Numbered from the stretch's first letter, positions 48,662 to 57,648 are shown. The stretch: 64,000 nt of DNA from Nocardioides renjunii (GCF_034661175.1 NZ_CP141058.1:1550001-1614000); one strand, 5' to 3'. Numbers and translations are program-made. The notes: generated by a model from the letters alone, not told the origin.

Positions 48662-49441
48662 TCAGACGTCGGTGACGACCACGTCGAGCTGGGTCCCTCT
48701 GGCGGTCGGGTGGCCGACCTCGACGGTCCAGCCGAGCCGGGTGAGGGTCTCGGCAAGGGCCTTCGGTGTGCGCGGGTCGGCGCCGTCCTCGAGCAGCGCG
48801 CGGACGATGCGTCCCTTGGTCGCCTTGTTGAAGTGGCTCACGACGGTGCGGCGGCCGCCGGACTCGTGGAGGACGCGCACGGTCGCGACCCGGCGACCGA
48901 CGTCCGCGGCGGGCCGCCAGAAGGCGGCGTACGTGCTGGAGCGCAGGTCGACGAGCAGCCCCGAGCGCATCGCGTCGGTGACGGCGTCGCCGAGGACCTC
49001 GCGCCACACGCCGGCGACCGACCCGACGCCGGGGAGGACGGCGTCGCCGGAGAGCCGGTAGGCCGGGATCCGGTCGCCCGGCCGGACGATCCCGAACAGC
49101 GAGCTGGTGACCGCCAGTCGTGACGTCGCGCGGCGGCGGGCGGCGGGGGAGAGGGTGGCCGGACCGAGGGCGTCGTAGAGGACACCGGTGTAGATCGCGT
49201 CCGCCCGCGCCGTTGGGGCGGTGGGCAGGCCGGCGTTGCGCTCGACGAGGTCGCGCTGCGCCGGACCGAGGCCCAGCACGCCCGCGGCCTTGTCGGGGTC
49301 CTCGCGGCACAGGGTCGTGAGGGCCTCGAGGAGCGTCGCGCGGGTCCCGGTCAGCGCGGGCGAGGACAGGGAGACGAGGTCGAGGGACTTGCCACGGCGC
49401 GGGGCGGTCTTGCCCTCGCTCGGCGGCAGGAGGATCAGCAC
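48662..49441 (-). CDS. yaaA: YaaA-family peroxide stress protein
   Basis: A 259-residue YaaA (DUF328) protein. In E. coli it lowers free iron under peroxide stress and binds DNA. Family motifs: LILLPPSEGKTAPRRG at the N-terminus, SSLFGIVRPGDRIPAYRLSG, LLVDLRSSTYAAFW and the C-terminal VVSHFNKATKGRIVRALLE. GTG at 49441. It is divergent from the ribonuclease gene with a 51-bp shared promoter gap. Confidence 0.88.
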   Translation of the reverse strand: MLILLPPSEGKTAPRRGKSLDLVSLSSPALTGTRATLLEALTTLCREDPDKAAGVLGLGPAQRDLVERNAGLPTAPTARADAIYTGVLYDALGPATLSPAARRRATSRLAVTSSLFGIVRPGDRIPAYRLSGDAVLPGVGSVAGVWREVLGDAVTDAMRSGLLVDLRSSTYAAFWRPAADVGRRVATVRVLHESGGRRTVVSHFNKATKGRIVRALLEDGADPRTPKALAETLTRLGWTVEVGHPTARGTQLDVVVTDV

Positions 49442-49492
49442 GCGGGCAAGCGTAGAGAGCGCGCTGCTGTCGCGCCCGGCTAGGGTCGGGAC

Positions 49493-50953
49493 ATGCCGAG
49501 CAACCGTGTGGTGAAGGTCCGGTCGACCGGGGACAGCGTCACGGCGCAGGAGATGCGGGACGGCATCGCCGCCATCCAGCAGGAGATGAAGCTGTCCGCG
49601 GCCTTCCCCGACGCCGTCGAGGAGGCGGCCGCAGCCGCTGCGGCCGCGCCGCGGCTGCCCGAGCTGGACCGCACGGACATCGAGCTGGTCACCATCGACC
49701 CCGAGGGCGCGCGCGACCTCGACCAGGCGATGCACATCGCACGCGACGCCGACCACCCCGGCGGCTACGTCGTCCACTACGCCATCGCCGACGTCGCCGC
49801 ATTCGTCACGGCCGGTGACCCGGTCGACGTCGAGGCCAACCGCCGCGGCGAGACGCTCTACGGCGCCGACTCGAAGATCCCGCTGCACCCGAAGGTGCTG
49901 TCCGAGGGAGCGGCCTCGCTTCTTCCCGACCAGGTGCGTCCGGCCCTGCTCTGGACGATCCGCGTCGACGACGTCGGTGAGGGCGTCGACGTACAGGTCG
50001 AGCGGGCGCTGGTGAGGTCCCGGGCCCAGCTGTCCTACCTCGAGGTGCAGGCCGACCTCGACGCCGGGCGCGCGCCCGAGCTGATCGGCCTGCTGAAGGA
50101 GGTCGGCGAGCTGCGGCTGGCCCGCGAGGCCGCCCGGGGCGGCGTGTCGTTGCCGCTGCCCGAGCAGGAGCTCGTCGAGACCGGTGACGGCCACTGGGAG
50201 CTCGAGTTCCGCCGCCTCACGCCCGTCGAGAACTGGAACGCGCAGATCTCCCTGCTCACCGGCATGGCCGCGGCGTCGCTGATGGTCTATGCCCGCGTCG
50301 GCATCCTGCGCACGCTTCCGCCCGCCGACCCCCGCGACGTGCAGCGGCTGCACCGCACCGCGCGGGCGCTGGGCATCGAGTGGCCGGCCGAGCAGCTCTA
50401 CCCCGACTTCATCCGCACCCTCGACCCGTCGCGGCCCACCCACGCGGCGATGATCGTGGCCTGCACCCGGCTGCTGCGCGGCGCGGGCTACGTCACGTTC
50501 AACGGCGAGCTCCCCGAACAGGCGCAGCACTCGGCGCTCGCCTCGGAGTACGCCCACGTCACCGCGCCGCTGCGCCGCCTCGCCGACCGCTACGCCGGTG
50601 AGATCTGCGTGGCGCTGTGCGCCGGCACCGAGGTCCCCGACTGGGTGATCAGCGCGATGGCCGAGCTGCCCGACACGATGACCAGCTCCGGCCGGCGCGC
50701 CAACCAGTACGAGAACGCCGTGGTCAACCTCTGCGAGGCCGAGCTGCTCAGCGACCGGGTCGGCGAGACCTTCACCGCCGTCGTCGTCGACCTCGACGAG
50801 AAGGACAAGAAGAAGGGCGACATCACCATCCAGGACCCCGCCATCGAGGCGAGCGTCGTGGGCTCCGCCGACCTCCCACTGGGGGAGGAGGTCACCGTCG
50901 AGCTGGTGCAGGCCGACCCCCGCACCCGGACGGTGGAGTTCCGCCTGGTGTGA
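49493..50953 (+). CDS. RNB-domain ribonuclease
   Basis: A 486-residue RNase II/R-type exonuclease that degrades RNA from the 3' end. Catalytic Asp cluster in TIDPEGARDLDQAMHIARD; further RNB stretches include HYAIADVAAFVTAGDPVD, RRGETLYGADSKIPLHP, ALASEYAHVTAPLRRLADR and a C-terminal beta-barrel. It is much shorter than RNase R because the N-terminal cold-shock domains are missing, the usual actinobacterial form. ATG at 49493. The accessory region begins right after its stop. Confidence 0.92.
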   Translation: MPSNRVVKVRSTGDSVTAQEMRDGIAAIQQEMKLSAAFPDAVEEAAAAAAAAPRLPELDRTDIELVTIDPEGARDLDQAMHIARDADHPGGYVVHYAIADVAAFVTAGDPVDVEANRRGETLYGADSKIPLHPKVLSEGAASLLPDQVRPALLWTIRVDDVGEGVDVQVERALVRSRAQLSYLEVQADLDAGRAPELIGLLKEVGELRLAREAARGGVSLPLPEQELVETGDGHWELEFRRLTPVENWNAQISLLTGMAAASLMVYARVGILRTLPPADPRDVQRLHRTARALGIEWPAEQLYPDFIRTLDPSRPTHAAMIVACTRLLRGAGYVTFNGELPEQAQHSALASEYAHVTAPLRRLADRYAGEICVALCAGTEVPDWVISAMAELPDTMTSSGRRANQYENAVVNLCEAELLSDRVGETFTAVVVDLDEKDKKKGDITIQDPAIEASVVGSADLPLGEEVTVELVQADPRTRTVEFRLV

Positions 50954-50979
50954 GGCGTACGGCGGCCCGCGCGGCGTAC

Positions 50980-50999
50980 GGCCTGTCGGACAGGACGAA
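50980..50999 (+). repeat. 20-bp palindromic repeat, copy 1
   Basis: Member of a local family with consensus GGCCTGTCNGACAGGACRAA, whose core CCTGTC-N-GACAGG is itself a perfect palindrome. This copy is on the plus strand, 26 bp after the ribonuclease stop. Copies 1 and 2 are inverted to one another (18 of 20 matches), so together they can form a large hairpin. Confidence 0.75.
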
Positions 51000-51049
51000 G
51001 TCCGCGCGAGCCGCGGGTCGTACGCTCGCCTGCCCCCCGGTCCCGGGGG

Positions 51050-51069
51050 TTCGTCCTGTCTGACGGGCC
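51050..51069 (-). repeat. 20-bp palindromic repeat, copy 2
   Basis: Same family as 50980-50999, in inverse orientation, with two differences. It lies 51 bp upstream of the broken DUF559 gene and forms a direct repeat with copy 3 on that gene's far side. Confidence 0.75.
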
Positions 51070-51120
51070 GCCTGTGGAGAGCGGCGGCGCGAGATGCGCC
51101 GGACTTGGCAGGCTGGCGCG

Positions 51121-52005
51121 ATGGACCCGGTCGAGGCGCTGCAGCGACACGGCGGCGTGGCCAGCCACGCGCAGCTGCTGCGGCTGACGACGCGTCGGGC
51201 GCTGAGAGGCGCGGTGCGCCGGGGGACCGTCATTAGGGCGTCGCAGCACCGCTACGTGGTGCCCACCGCCGAGGACGCCCGTGGTGCGGCGTCTGCGCTC
51301 TCGGGCGTGGTGTGCCTGCGGAGTGCGGCGGCCCACCACGGCTGGGCGATGAAGGAGCAGCCGCCGGAGCCGGAGGTCGCGGTCAACCCACGGCGCCACC
51401 TGGCCGCGAGCCGGCGGGAGGGCGTACGCGTGGTGTGGATGCCGGTCGCGGGGGACGACCTGGTCACCGGCGTGACCGGCCCGCTCAGGACCGTCATCGA
51501 CTGTGCCCGTCACCTTCCCTTCGACGAGGCGCTCGCGATCGCAGACTCCGCGCTGCGGACCTGATCGGTCAGGCGCGCCGAGCTCGACGGCCTACGTGTG
51601 CGCGGGGCCGGTGCGGCGGCCGTACGTCGGGTGCTGGTGTACGCCGACGGGCGGGCCGCGAACCCGTTCGAGTCCGTGCTGCGGGCGCTGTGCATCCTGG
51701 CGGGGCTTGAGGTGGAGCCCCAGCAGGCGGTCGACCTCGGGTCGGGCACCGTCCACCCGGACCTGGTCTCACGGGCGCTGAGGGTCGTGCTGGAGGCGGA
51801 CTCCTGGACGTTCCACGCGACCCGCGCCGCGCACGCCCGCGACTGTGCGCGCTACAACCTGCTGGTGATCCACGGCTGGCGCGTCTTCCGCTTCACGTGG
51901 GAGCAGGTGATGCTCGACCAGGCCTACGTCCGGTGGGTCCTCGCGCAGGTCGCACGGCCTGTCGAGCAGGAGGAAGCCGGCGGCGGGTGGGCGGTCCCCG
52001 CGTGA
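51121..52005 (+). pseudogene. AbiEi-like/DUF559 endonuclease-fold protein, interrupted by an in-frame stop
   Basis: Codons 1-147 (51121-51561) encode a winged-helix AbiEi-like domain (DPVEALQRHGGVASHAQLL), then TGA at 51562-51564. The same frame continues with SVRRAELDGLRVRGAG and a DUF559/Vsr-like nuclease region (ANPFESVLRALCILAG, LEADSWTFHATRAAHARDC, GWRVFRFTWEQVM) to a stop at 52003. A CGA-to-TGA change explains the break; no frameshift is needed. The full product would be ~294 residues, normal for this actinobacterial family. Either the gene is dead, or two fragments are made (GTG at 51598 could restart), or it is a sequencing error. It is bracketed by palindromic repeats. Confidence 0.8.
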
Positions 52006-52024
52006 CGGGGGAGGCGTCTGAGGG

Positions 52025-52044
52025 TTTGTCCTGTCAGACAGGCC
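52025..52044 (-). repeat. 20-bp palindromic repeat, copy 3
   Basis: TTTGTCCTGTCAGACAGGCC, 18 of 20 matches to the inverse of copy 1 and in the same orientation as copy 2. It lies 20 bp after the DUF559 pseudogene, so copies 2 and 3 enclose that gene. Confidence 0.75.
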
Positions 52045-52114
52045 GGGAGTGGGTCGGCCTGTAGGCCGGGGACCGTTCTCGCGTAAGTTGATGCAGTTGG
52101 AAATCAGCGGAAAT

Positions 52115-52131
52115 GCCGTCTGACCTGCGGG
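52115..52131 (+). repeat. 17-bp direct repeat, left copy, flanking the restriction operon
   Basis: GCCGTCTGACCTGCGGG; 16 of 17 positions recur at 59736-59752, just beyond hsdM. The two copies enclose hicB and the whole hsd operon (about 7.6 kb). Possible module boundary or target-site trace. The 52006-52338 gap holds this repeat, palindromic copy 3 and the hicB operator, and I see no gene in it. Confidence 0.6.
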
Positions 52132-52268
52132 AACGTGATTTGAGGTGACTGTCCGAGACGGTCGTTCCTGAAATTCTTGCGGACTCTGTGCGGACTGGAT
52201 CGGCTCCGGAAAGGCCCTCGCTGGGGCCCACCAACTACCGAACGACAACGGTTCGTCTCCCTCCGCTT

Positions 52269-52290
52269 ATGGTACCGCCAGCGGTACCAT
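52269..52290. promoter_or_regulatory. 22-bp palindromic operator upstream of hicB
   Basis: Arms ATGGTACCGC and GCGGTACCAT are perfect complements with a two-base centre (CA). It lies 49 bp ahead of the HicB-like gene. HicB-type ribbon-helix-helix proteins repress their own promoters through such palindromes, so this is probably an autoregulatory site and, since no other promoter is evident before hsdR, may govern the restriction operon too. Confidence 0.65.
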
Positions 52291-52338
52291 CGACTAACGT
52301 CGGCATTGACCGCCAGTCGACAAGAAGGAGGCCATGTG

Positions 52339-52686
52339 ATGCAGACCGATACTCGCCCCAACGTCTCGCACTACACCTACCGGCTCTCGTGGTCCGCTGA
52401 CGACGCGGAGTACGTCGCGACCTGCGCCGAGTTCCGCTCGCTGTCCTGGGTGGCAGGTTCTCAGGTCGAGGCATTGCAAGGGCTCGAGCAGTTGCTCGTG
52501 GACGTCGTGGCGGACATGGCCGCCGCAGGGGAGCATGTGCCCCAACCCTTCGCAGAGCGCGCCTACTCCGGCAAGTTCAACCTTCGTGTCGGAGAGCTTC
52601 TGCACCGCGAGCTGGCGATGCACGCCGCAGAAGACGGCCTGAGCCTGAACCAGTACGTCGTCCGAAAGTTGACCGCTGCCGGCTGA
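52339..52686 (+). CDS. HicB-like antitoxin-fold protein without HicA partner
   Basis: A 115-residue protein. Residues 8-75 fit the HicB fold (HYTYRLSWSADDAEYVATCA, LVAGSQVEALQGLEQL-like helix) and residues 80-112 a ribbon-helix-helix DNA-binding motif (RVGELLHRELAMHAAEDG, then LSLNQYVVRKL). HicB normally neutralises the HicA ribonuclease, but no HicA-sized gene lies on either side. Start: ATG at 52339 after AAGGAGG (GTG at 52336 is equivalent). It is 51 bp upstream of hsdR, and a perfect palindrome precedes it, so it may act as a repressor of the restriction genes rather than as an antitoxin. That is inference. Confidence 0.8.
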   Translation: MQTDTRPNVSHYTYRLSWSADDAEYVATCAEFRSLSWVAGSQVEALQGLEQLLVDVVADMAAAGEHVPQPFAERAYSGKFNLRVGELLHRELAMHAAEDGLSLNQYVVRKLTAAG

Positions 52687-52737
52687 GTGCGCCGACTGCG
52701 CGACATAACAGGACGCCACGGATAGCCTGCGCGTGTC

Positions 52738-55491
52738 ATGACAAACGGGGACCACGTACGCCTGCCAGCGGAGCAGCGTGCGCGCGTGCTGATTGATCGA
52801 CAGCTGACAGCGGCTGGCTGGGTCATCCAAGACCGTAAGAACCTCAACCTCTTCGCAGGCACAGGAATTGCTGTTCGCGAGGTTGTCATGAAGCACGGAC
52901 ACGGGCGCGCCGACTACCTCCTCTATGTCGACCAACGGGTCGTCGGGGTGATCGAGGCCAAACCCGAAGGCACGCCCCTCTCGGGTGTCGAGTGGCAGTC
53001 AGCGATGTACGCCGAAGGGCTCCCGGCGGATGTCAGGTTGGCCGCGCTGACCAAGGATGGCCGGCTTCCCTTCGTGTTCGAGGCCAGTGGCACCGAGACC
53101 CACTTCACCAACGGTTTCGACCCCGAGCCCCGGGTTCGTCGGATCTTCAACTTTCCGAAGGCGGCCACCCTCGCCAAGACGCTCCGAGGGAAGGACCTGG
53201 AACACCCCACGTGGCGAGGCAAGGTCACTGCGATGCCACCGCTGGACATCACGCCGCTGCGGCCGGCGCAGATTGAGGCGATCAACGGCGTCGAGCAGAG
53301 CCTGCGCGAGCAGCGCTACGACCGAAGTCTCGTGCAGATGGCAACAGGCGCGGGCAAGACCTACGCGGCGGTGACGCTGTCCTACCGGCTGCTCAAGTTC
53401 GGCGGCTTCGACCGCATCCTCTTCCTCGTCGACCGCAACAACCTGGCCAAGCAGACGATGGCCGAGTTCGAGAACTACCGCACCCCCGACGACGGCCGCC
53501 GCTTCACCGAGCTCTACAACGTCAACCGGCTCAACCGAGGTCCGATGCCGGAGTCGACGGCCCTGGCGATCTCCACCATCCAGCGCGTCTTCATGGCGCT
53601 GCGCAACGAGGAGGTCGGCGAGAGCGACGACCCCGAGCTCGACGGCTGGGTACCCGACGCCCCGGTTAGTGTCGGCTATAACGCGGACATCCCACCGGAG
53701 ACGTTCGACCTGATCGTGGTCGACGAGGCTCATCGTTCGATCTACGGACAGTGGCGCGGCGTCCTGGAGTACTTCGACGCCCATGTCGTCGGCCTTACCG
53801 CGACCCCCGGCAAGCAGACCTTTGGGTTCTTCAAGCAGAACCTCGTCTCGGAGTACACCTACCCGCAGTCTGTGGCCGACAACGTCAACGTCGACTTCGA
53901 CATCTACCGGATCAAGACCCAGATCAGCGACCGGGGCTCGACGATCGAGGCCGGCACCGTCGTCCCCAAGGTCGACCGGCGCACCCGCGCCCAGCGATAC
54001 GAGGCGCTGGACGAGGATCTCGAGTACACCAGCCGCCAGCTCGACCGCGCGGTGACCGCGACCGACCAGATCCGCACCGTGCTGGAGACATTCCGGGACA
54101 AGCTCTTCACCGAAATCTTCCCGGGACGGTCGACCGTGCCGAAGACCCTCATTTTCGCCAAGGACGACGCCCACGCCGAGGAGATCGTCACCCAGGTACG
54201 CGAAGTGTTCGGCAAGGGCAACGACTTTGCCGCCAAGATCACCTACACCGCCCGCAACGCAGACCAGCAGCTCGCCGCCTTCCGCACCAGCCCGGCTCTC
54301 CGGATCGCGGTCACCGTCGACATGATCGCCACAGGAACCGACGTGAAGCCGCTGGAGTGCGTGTTCTTCATGCGTGATGTGCGCTCGCCGCAGTATTTCG
54401 AGCAGATGAAGGGTCGCGGCGCCCGCACCATCCCGTCAGCCGACTTCCAGGCAGTCACTCCCGATGCCAAGCAGAAGACGCGCTTCGTGCTCATCGACGC
54501 CATCGGGGTCACCGAGCACGACTTCGTCGAGCCGCCGCTCAACCGCGAGAGGTCGGCCAGCCTCCAGAAGCTGTTGGAGAAGGCCGCCAACCTGACCATC
54601 ACCGAGGACGAGACGGCCACTCTCGCGTCACGCCTCGCAGCGCTCGAACACCAGCTCACTCCCGAGGAGCGCGCCGAACTCGACTCCGTTGCCGGCGGGT
54701 CCGTGCGGAAGGTCGTCCGCCACCTCGTCGACGCTGTCGACCCTGACCGTCAAGCCGAAGTCATCGAGGGTGCCGAGGACCCGGAGGCGGTCCGTCAGCA
54801 GCTGATCATCGACGCCGTGAAGCCACTCGCATCGAACCCTGACCTGCGCGCTCGCATCCTCGAGCTTCGCCGCACCCACGACCGGGTGGTCGACGAGGTC
54901 TCCGCTGACGTCCTGCTCGATGCGTACGGCGTGGTCGACACCGGCAAGGCAGCCTCTGTCGTCGAGTCGTGGCGCGACTACCTCGACGAGCACCGCGCCG
55001 AGATCACCGCCATCCAGCTCCTCACCGAAGCGAAGGAACGGCGAATCTCCTTCAGCGACATCAAGGAGCTTGCAGACCGCATCGCCCGACCGCCCTACAA
55101 CTGGACGCCCGACATCATTTGGAACGCGTACGTCGCCTTGGACCCGCAGTTCGCCGCCAAGTCCGACCACCGCACGCTGACCGACCTCGTCTCGCTGGTC
55201 CGCTTCACAGTCGGGGTCGACGACAAACTGGTTCCCTACGTCGAGCGAGTAAAGGAGAGATACGTCGCCTGGCTGGCCCAGCAGGAGCAGGCAGGCGTGA
55301 CGTTCACGGGCGCAGAGCGCTGGTGGCTCGACAACATGGTTCAGGTGATCGCCAACTCTGCCGGCATCCGCACTCAGGACCTCGATGACGCCCCCTTCCT
55401 CGAGCGCGGTGGCACCGACGGCGCCCTCCGCGACCTTGGCGACCGCGCTGCCGATCTCATCGACGAACTGAATGCGGAGCTCACCGCGTGA
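52738..55491 (+). CDS. hsdR: Type I restriction enzyme, R subunit
   Basis: The motor and nuclease subunit, 917 residues, EcoEI-like in length. N-terminal PD-(D/E)XK nuclease: HGRADYLLYVDQRVVGVIEA followed by Lys. SF2 helicase: MATGAGKTYAAV (Walker A), LIVVDEAHRSIYGQWRG (DEAH) and LTATPGKQTFGFF (motif III region). C-terminal EcoEI_R_C domain: YVERVKERYVAWLAQQEQAG, then FTGAERWWLDNMVQVIANSA. It translocates DNA and cuts when unmodified sites are met. The stop overlaps the hsdS start (GTGA). First gene of a five-gene coupled operon with an unusual R-S-x-y-M order. Confidence 0.95.
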   Translation: MTNGDHVRLPAEQRARVLIDRQLTAAGWVIQDRKNLNLFAGTGIAVREVVMKHGHGRADYLLYVDQRVVGVIEAKPEGTPLSGVEWQSAMYAEGLPADVRLAALTKDGRLPFVFEASGTETHFTNGFDPEPRVRRIFNFPKAATLAKTLRGKDLEHPTWRGKVTAMPPLDITPLRPAQIEAINGVEQSLREQRYDRSLVQMATGAGKTYAAVTLSYRLLKFGGFDRILFLVDRNNLAKQTMAEFENYRTPDDGRRFTELYNVNRLNRGPMPESTALAISTIQRVFMALRNEEVGESDDPELDGWVPDAPVSVGYNADIPPETFDLIVVDEAHRSIYGQWRGVLEYFDAHVVGLTATPGKQTFGFFKQNLVSEYTYPQSVADNVNVDFDIYRIKTQISDRGSTIEAGTVVPKVDRRTRAQRYEALDEDLEYTSRQLDRAVTATDQIRTVLETFRDKLFTEIFPGRSTVPKTLIFAKDDAHAEEIVTQVREVFGKGNDFAAKITYTARNADQQLAAFRTSPALRIAVTVDMIATGTDVKPLECVFFMRDVRSPQYFEQMKGRGARTIPSADFQAVTPDAKQKTRFVLIDAIGVTEHDFVEPPLNRERSASLQKLLEKAANLTITEDETATLASRLAALEHQLTPEERAELDSVAGGSVRKVVRHLVDAVDPDRQAEVIEGAEDPEAVRQQLIIDAVKPLASNPDLRARILELRRTHDRVVDEVSADVLLDAYGVVDTGKAASVVESWRDYLDEHRAEITAIQLLTEAKERRISFSDIKELADRIARPPYNWTPDIIWNAYVALDPQFAAKSDHRTLTDLVSLVRFTVGVDDKLVPYVERVKERYVAWLAQQEQAGVTFTGAERWWLDNMVQVIANSAGIRTQDLDDAPFLERGGTDGALRDLGDRAADLIDELNAELTA

Positions 55492-56735
55492 GTCAGCCAG
55501 ACCTTGTCCCGCTATGCAATGTCGCTGACGTCGACTCCGGGCCAGCCTTCAAGAGTTCGAAGTTCGGAGGGCCCGGCGACGGGATCAGACTCGTTCGTGG
55601 CGACAACATTGAGCCGGGTTTTCTCCGTTGGACGCGGACAAGAACTTGGCCTACGGCAGAACTCGCTGGCCACGAGCACCTGTTTATTGAGGCCGACGAT
55701 CTGATCCTGGGCATGGACCGACCGGTCATTAGCGCTGGCTTGAAGTTGGCTCGCGTCCGGCCCGCCGACCTACCGGCCCTCCTCGTCCAGCGCGTTGCTC
55801 GGATCCGGCCGCACCAAGTTGCGAGCGACTACCTTTACCACTGGTTGTCGTCGCCTCAGTTCGCTCGGCACCTTCAGATGACCTCGACCGGGACGCAGTT
55901 GCCGCATGTCACGTTGAAAAGCATCCGTGAGTATCCGGTACCGCGCTTCGACGCGGTTGAGGAACGTCGCATCGTCGACCTCCTCGAGGACCACCTCTCC
56001 CGCCTCGATGCTGCGGAGTCTCTTGTTGCAACGTCTTTGCGCCGGCTGACGTCACTCCGTCGCAGCGTGCTGGCCGGCCTCCATGACGGTGCCCCCACTA
56101 CGCTCGGCGAACTCGCCATCGACAGCGGATACGGGACCTCGGAGAAGTGCGTTCCAGCAGGTCCGGGGCCAGCCGTCGTTCGCATACCCAATCTCGTTGA
56201 TGGCCGAATCGACCTCTCCGACGAGAAGCGGATCGCGTCTGCCAGTGTTGACGTTGAGCGCTACTTGCTCGCCCCGGATGATCTGCTTATCGTGCGCACC
56301 AACGGGTCTGTCGACCTGATCGGCCGGTCCGCCGTCGTTCAGTACGGCGTGGACGCGGCGTTCGCCTCCTACCTCATTCGGTACCAGTTGCGGCCCGATC
56401 GCGTGATGCCCGAATGGGTGCAGGCCATGCTGAGTACTCCACAGGTCCGCGCCAAGATCGAGAAACTCGCCGCATCCAGTGCCGGTCAACACAATCTGAG
56501 CCTTAGCAAGCTCAACCCTCTCGAGCTTCCCGTGCCGACCGTGGACGTGCAGGCTGCGCGCCTCAGCCGCCTGGCAGTCATAGAGGATCAGGTCAGCAGG
56601 CTTCGGGTTGAGCTGTCCACGACCCAGTCGCGAGGCGTCAATCTGCGACGCTCTTTGCTGGCTGCCGCATTCTCTGGCCGGCTGACAAATTCAAAGCCCC
56701 AAGAAGAACGATGGGAGTCGGTGCGCGGTGTCTGA
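55488..56735 (+). CDS. hsdS: Type I restriction enzyme, S (specificity) subunit
   Basis: Chooses the DNA target for methylation and restriction; 415 residues with the usual two-fold layout. First target-recognition domain about 5-165, helical spacer with DLLEDHLSRLDAAESLVATS followed by LRRLTSLRRSVLAGL, second recognition domain about 205-365 (VVRIPNLVDGRIDLSDEKR), and a second helical spacer ending RRSLLAAAFSGRL. A GTG start overlaps the hsdR stop. Codon choice is visibly less GC-biased at third positions than in the neighbouring chromosome genes, consistent with transfer. Its stop lies 8 bp inside the next gene. Confidence 0.93.
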   Translation: MSQPDLVPLCNVADVDSGPAFKSSKFGGPGDGIRLVRGDNIEPGFLRWTRTRTWPTAELAGHEHLFIEADDLILGMDRPVISAGLKLARVRPADLPALLVQRVARIRPHQVASDYLYHWLSSPQFARHLQMTSTGTQLPHVTLKSIREYPVPRFDAVEERRIVDLLEDHLSRLDAAESLVATSLRRLTSLRRSVLAGLHDGAPTTLGELAIDSGYGTSEKCVPAGPGPAVVRIPNLVDGRIDLSDEKRIASASVDVERYLLAPDDLLIVRTNGSVDLIGRSAVVQYGVDAAFASYLIRYQLRPDRVMPEWVQAMLSTPQVRAKIEKLAASSAGQHNLSLSKLNPLELPVPTVDVQAARLSRLAVIEDQVSRLRVELSTTQSRGVNLRRSLLAAAFSGRLTNSKPQEERWESVRGV

Positions 56736-57648
56736 CCTCAAGCTGTTCCGTCTGGTCGACGGTGCGGCGACGGAGCTGATGAGCTCGTCGGTTGCTCTCG
56801 AGAAGTCGCTGCAGACGGTCGTCGAACACAACATGGAGCCACTCTTCGGCGTGCGGTTCCTAGCCTCCGAGTACTCCACTGGCGTCAGACATGGCGGCCG
56901 GATTGACTCGCTCGGACTGGACGAGAACTCCTCCCCCGTGATCTTCGAGTACAAGCGTTCGGTGAATGAGAACGTCATCAACCAAGGGCTCTTCTATCTC
57001 GATTGGCTACTCGACCACCGCGCCGAGTTCAAGTTGCTCGTCATGGAGCGTCTGGGGGCGGAGGAGGCCAACGCCATCGACTGGCGCAACCCACGACTGA
57101 TCTGTGTCGCAAGTGGCTTCACGAGGTATGACGAACACGCCGTTCAGCAGATCAACCGCAGCATCGAGCTCGTCCGATACCGCGACTTCAGCGGAGAGCT
57201 GCTGGCCCTGGAGCTGGTTACTACCACGAAGGTGGATTCAAGCGATGCCAGCGCTGCGCCAGCGCCAAAGGGAAGCACGCCCTCTGCCTCGTCGAAGACC
57301 GTGACGGAGTACTTGGAGCAGGCTCCGGTAGCGCTCAAGGATCTTTATGCTGAGCTTGAGTCGTACTGCGAGGGCCTGGGTGACGACGTGAGCAAGAAGG
57401 CGCTGAAGTTCTACTTCGCGTTCCGCAGGCTCAAGAATTTCGCCTGTATCGAAGTCCATCCGCAGACGAAGACACTCCTCGTCTACCTCAAGGTGGACCC
57501 GGACTCAGTCGAGCTCGAATCGGGATTCAGTCGGGATGTGCGGAGTATCGGCCACTTCGGGACCGGAGACCTCGAGTTGCGGGTCGGAAGTGCGAAGGAC
57601 CTTCAGAAGGCATTGCCACTGATCCAAAGGAGCTACGAGGCGAGTTGA
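56728..57648 (+). CDS. PD-(D/E)XK nuclease-like protein with DUF5655 C-terminus
   Basis: A 306-residue protein inserted between hsdS and hsdM. The N-terminal part has a nuclease-like signature: GGRIDSLGLDENSSPVIFEY followed by KR, giving the D-x(n)-E-x-K pattern, with the downstream NQGLFYLDWLLDH helix found in NucS/DUF91-type enzymes. After a Ser/Ala/Pro linker (about 170-190), the C-terminal ~110 residues match DUF5655 (LKDLYAELESYCEGLGDDVS, then KKALKFYFAFRRLKNFACIE). GTG at 56728 overlaps hsdS by 8 bp; the stop overlaps the next gene by one base. Likely an accessory nuclease or DNA-binding factor of the restriction system; activity is unproven. Confidence 0.82.
   Translation: MSDLKLFRLVDGAATELMSSSVALEKSLQTVVEHNMEPLFGVRFLASEYSTGVRHGGRIDSLGLDENSSPVIFEYKRSVNENVINQGLFYLDWLLDHRAEFKLLVMERLGAEEANAIDWRNPRLICVASGFTRYDEHAVQQINRSIELVRYRDFSGELLALELVTTTKVDSSDASAAPAPKGSTPSASSKTVTEYLEQAPVALKDLYAELESYCEGLGDDVSKKALKFYFAFRRLKNFACIEVHPQTKTLLVYLKVDPDSVELESGFSRDVRSIGHFGTGDLELRVGSAKDLQKALPLIQRSYEAS

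Noticed and set aside
51562..51564. TGA as a selenocysteine codon or programmed readthrough in the DUF559 gene
   Set aside because: The family has no known selenoproteins, no downstream SECIS-like hairpin is evident, and Arg at this position is explained by one base change.
52006..52338. A HicA toxin gene next to HicB
   Set aside because: Both strands were read; the only open frames are Ser/Arg-rich shadows without the dsRBD-like HicA pattern.
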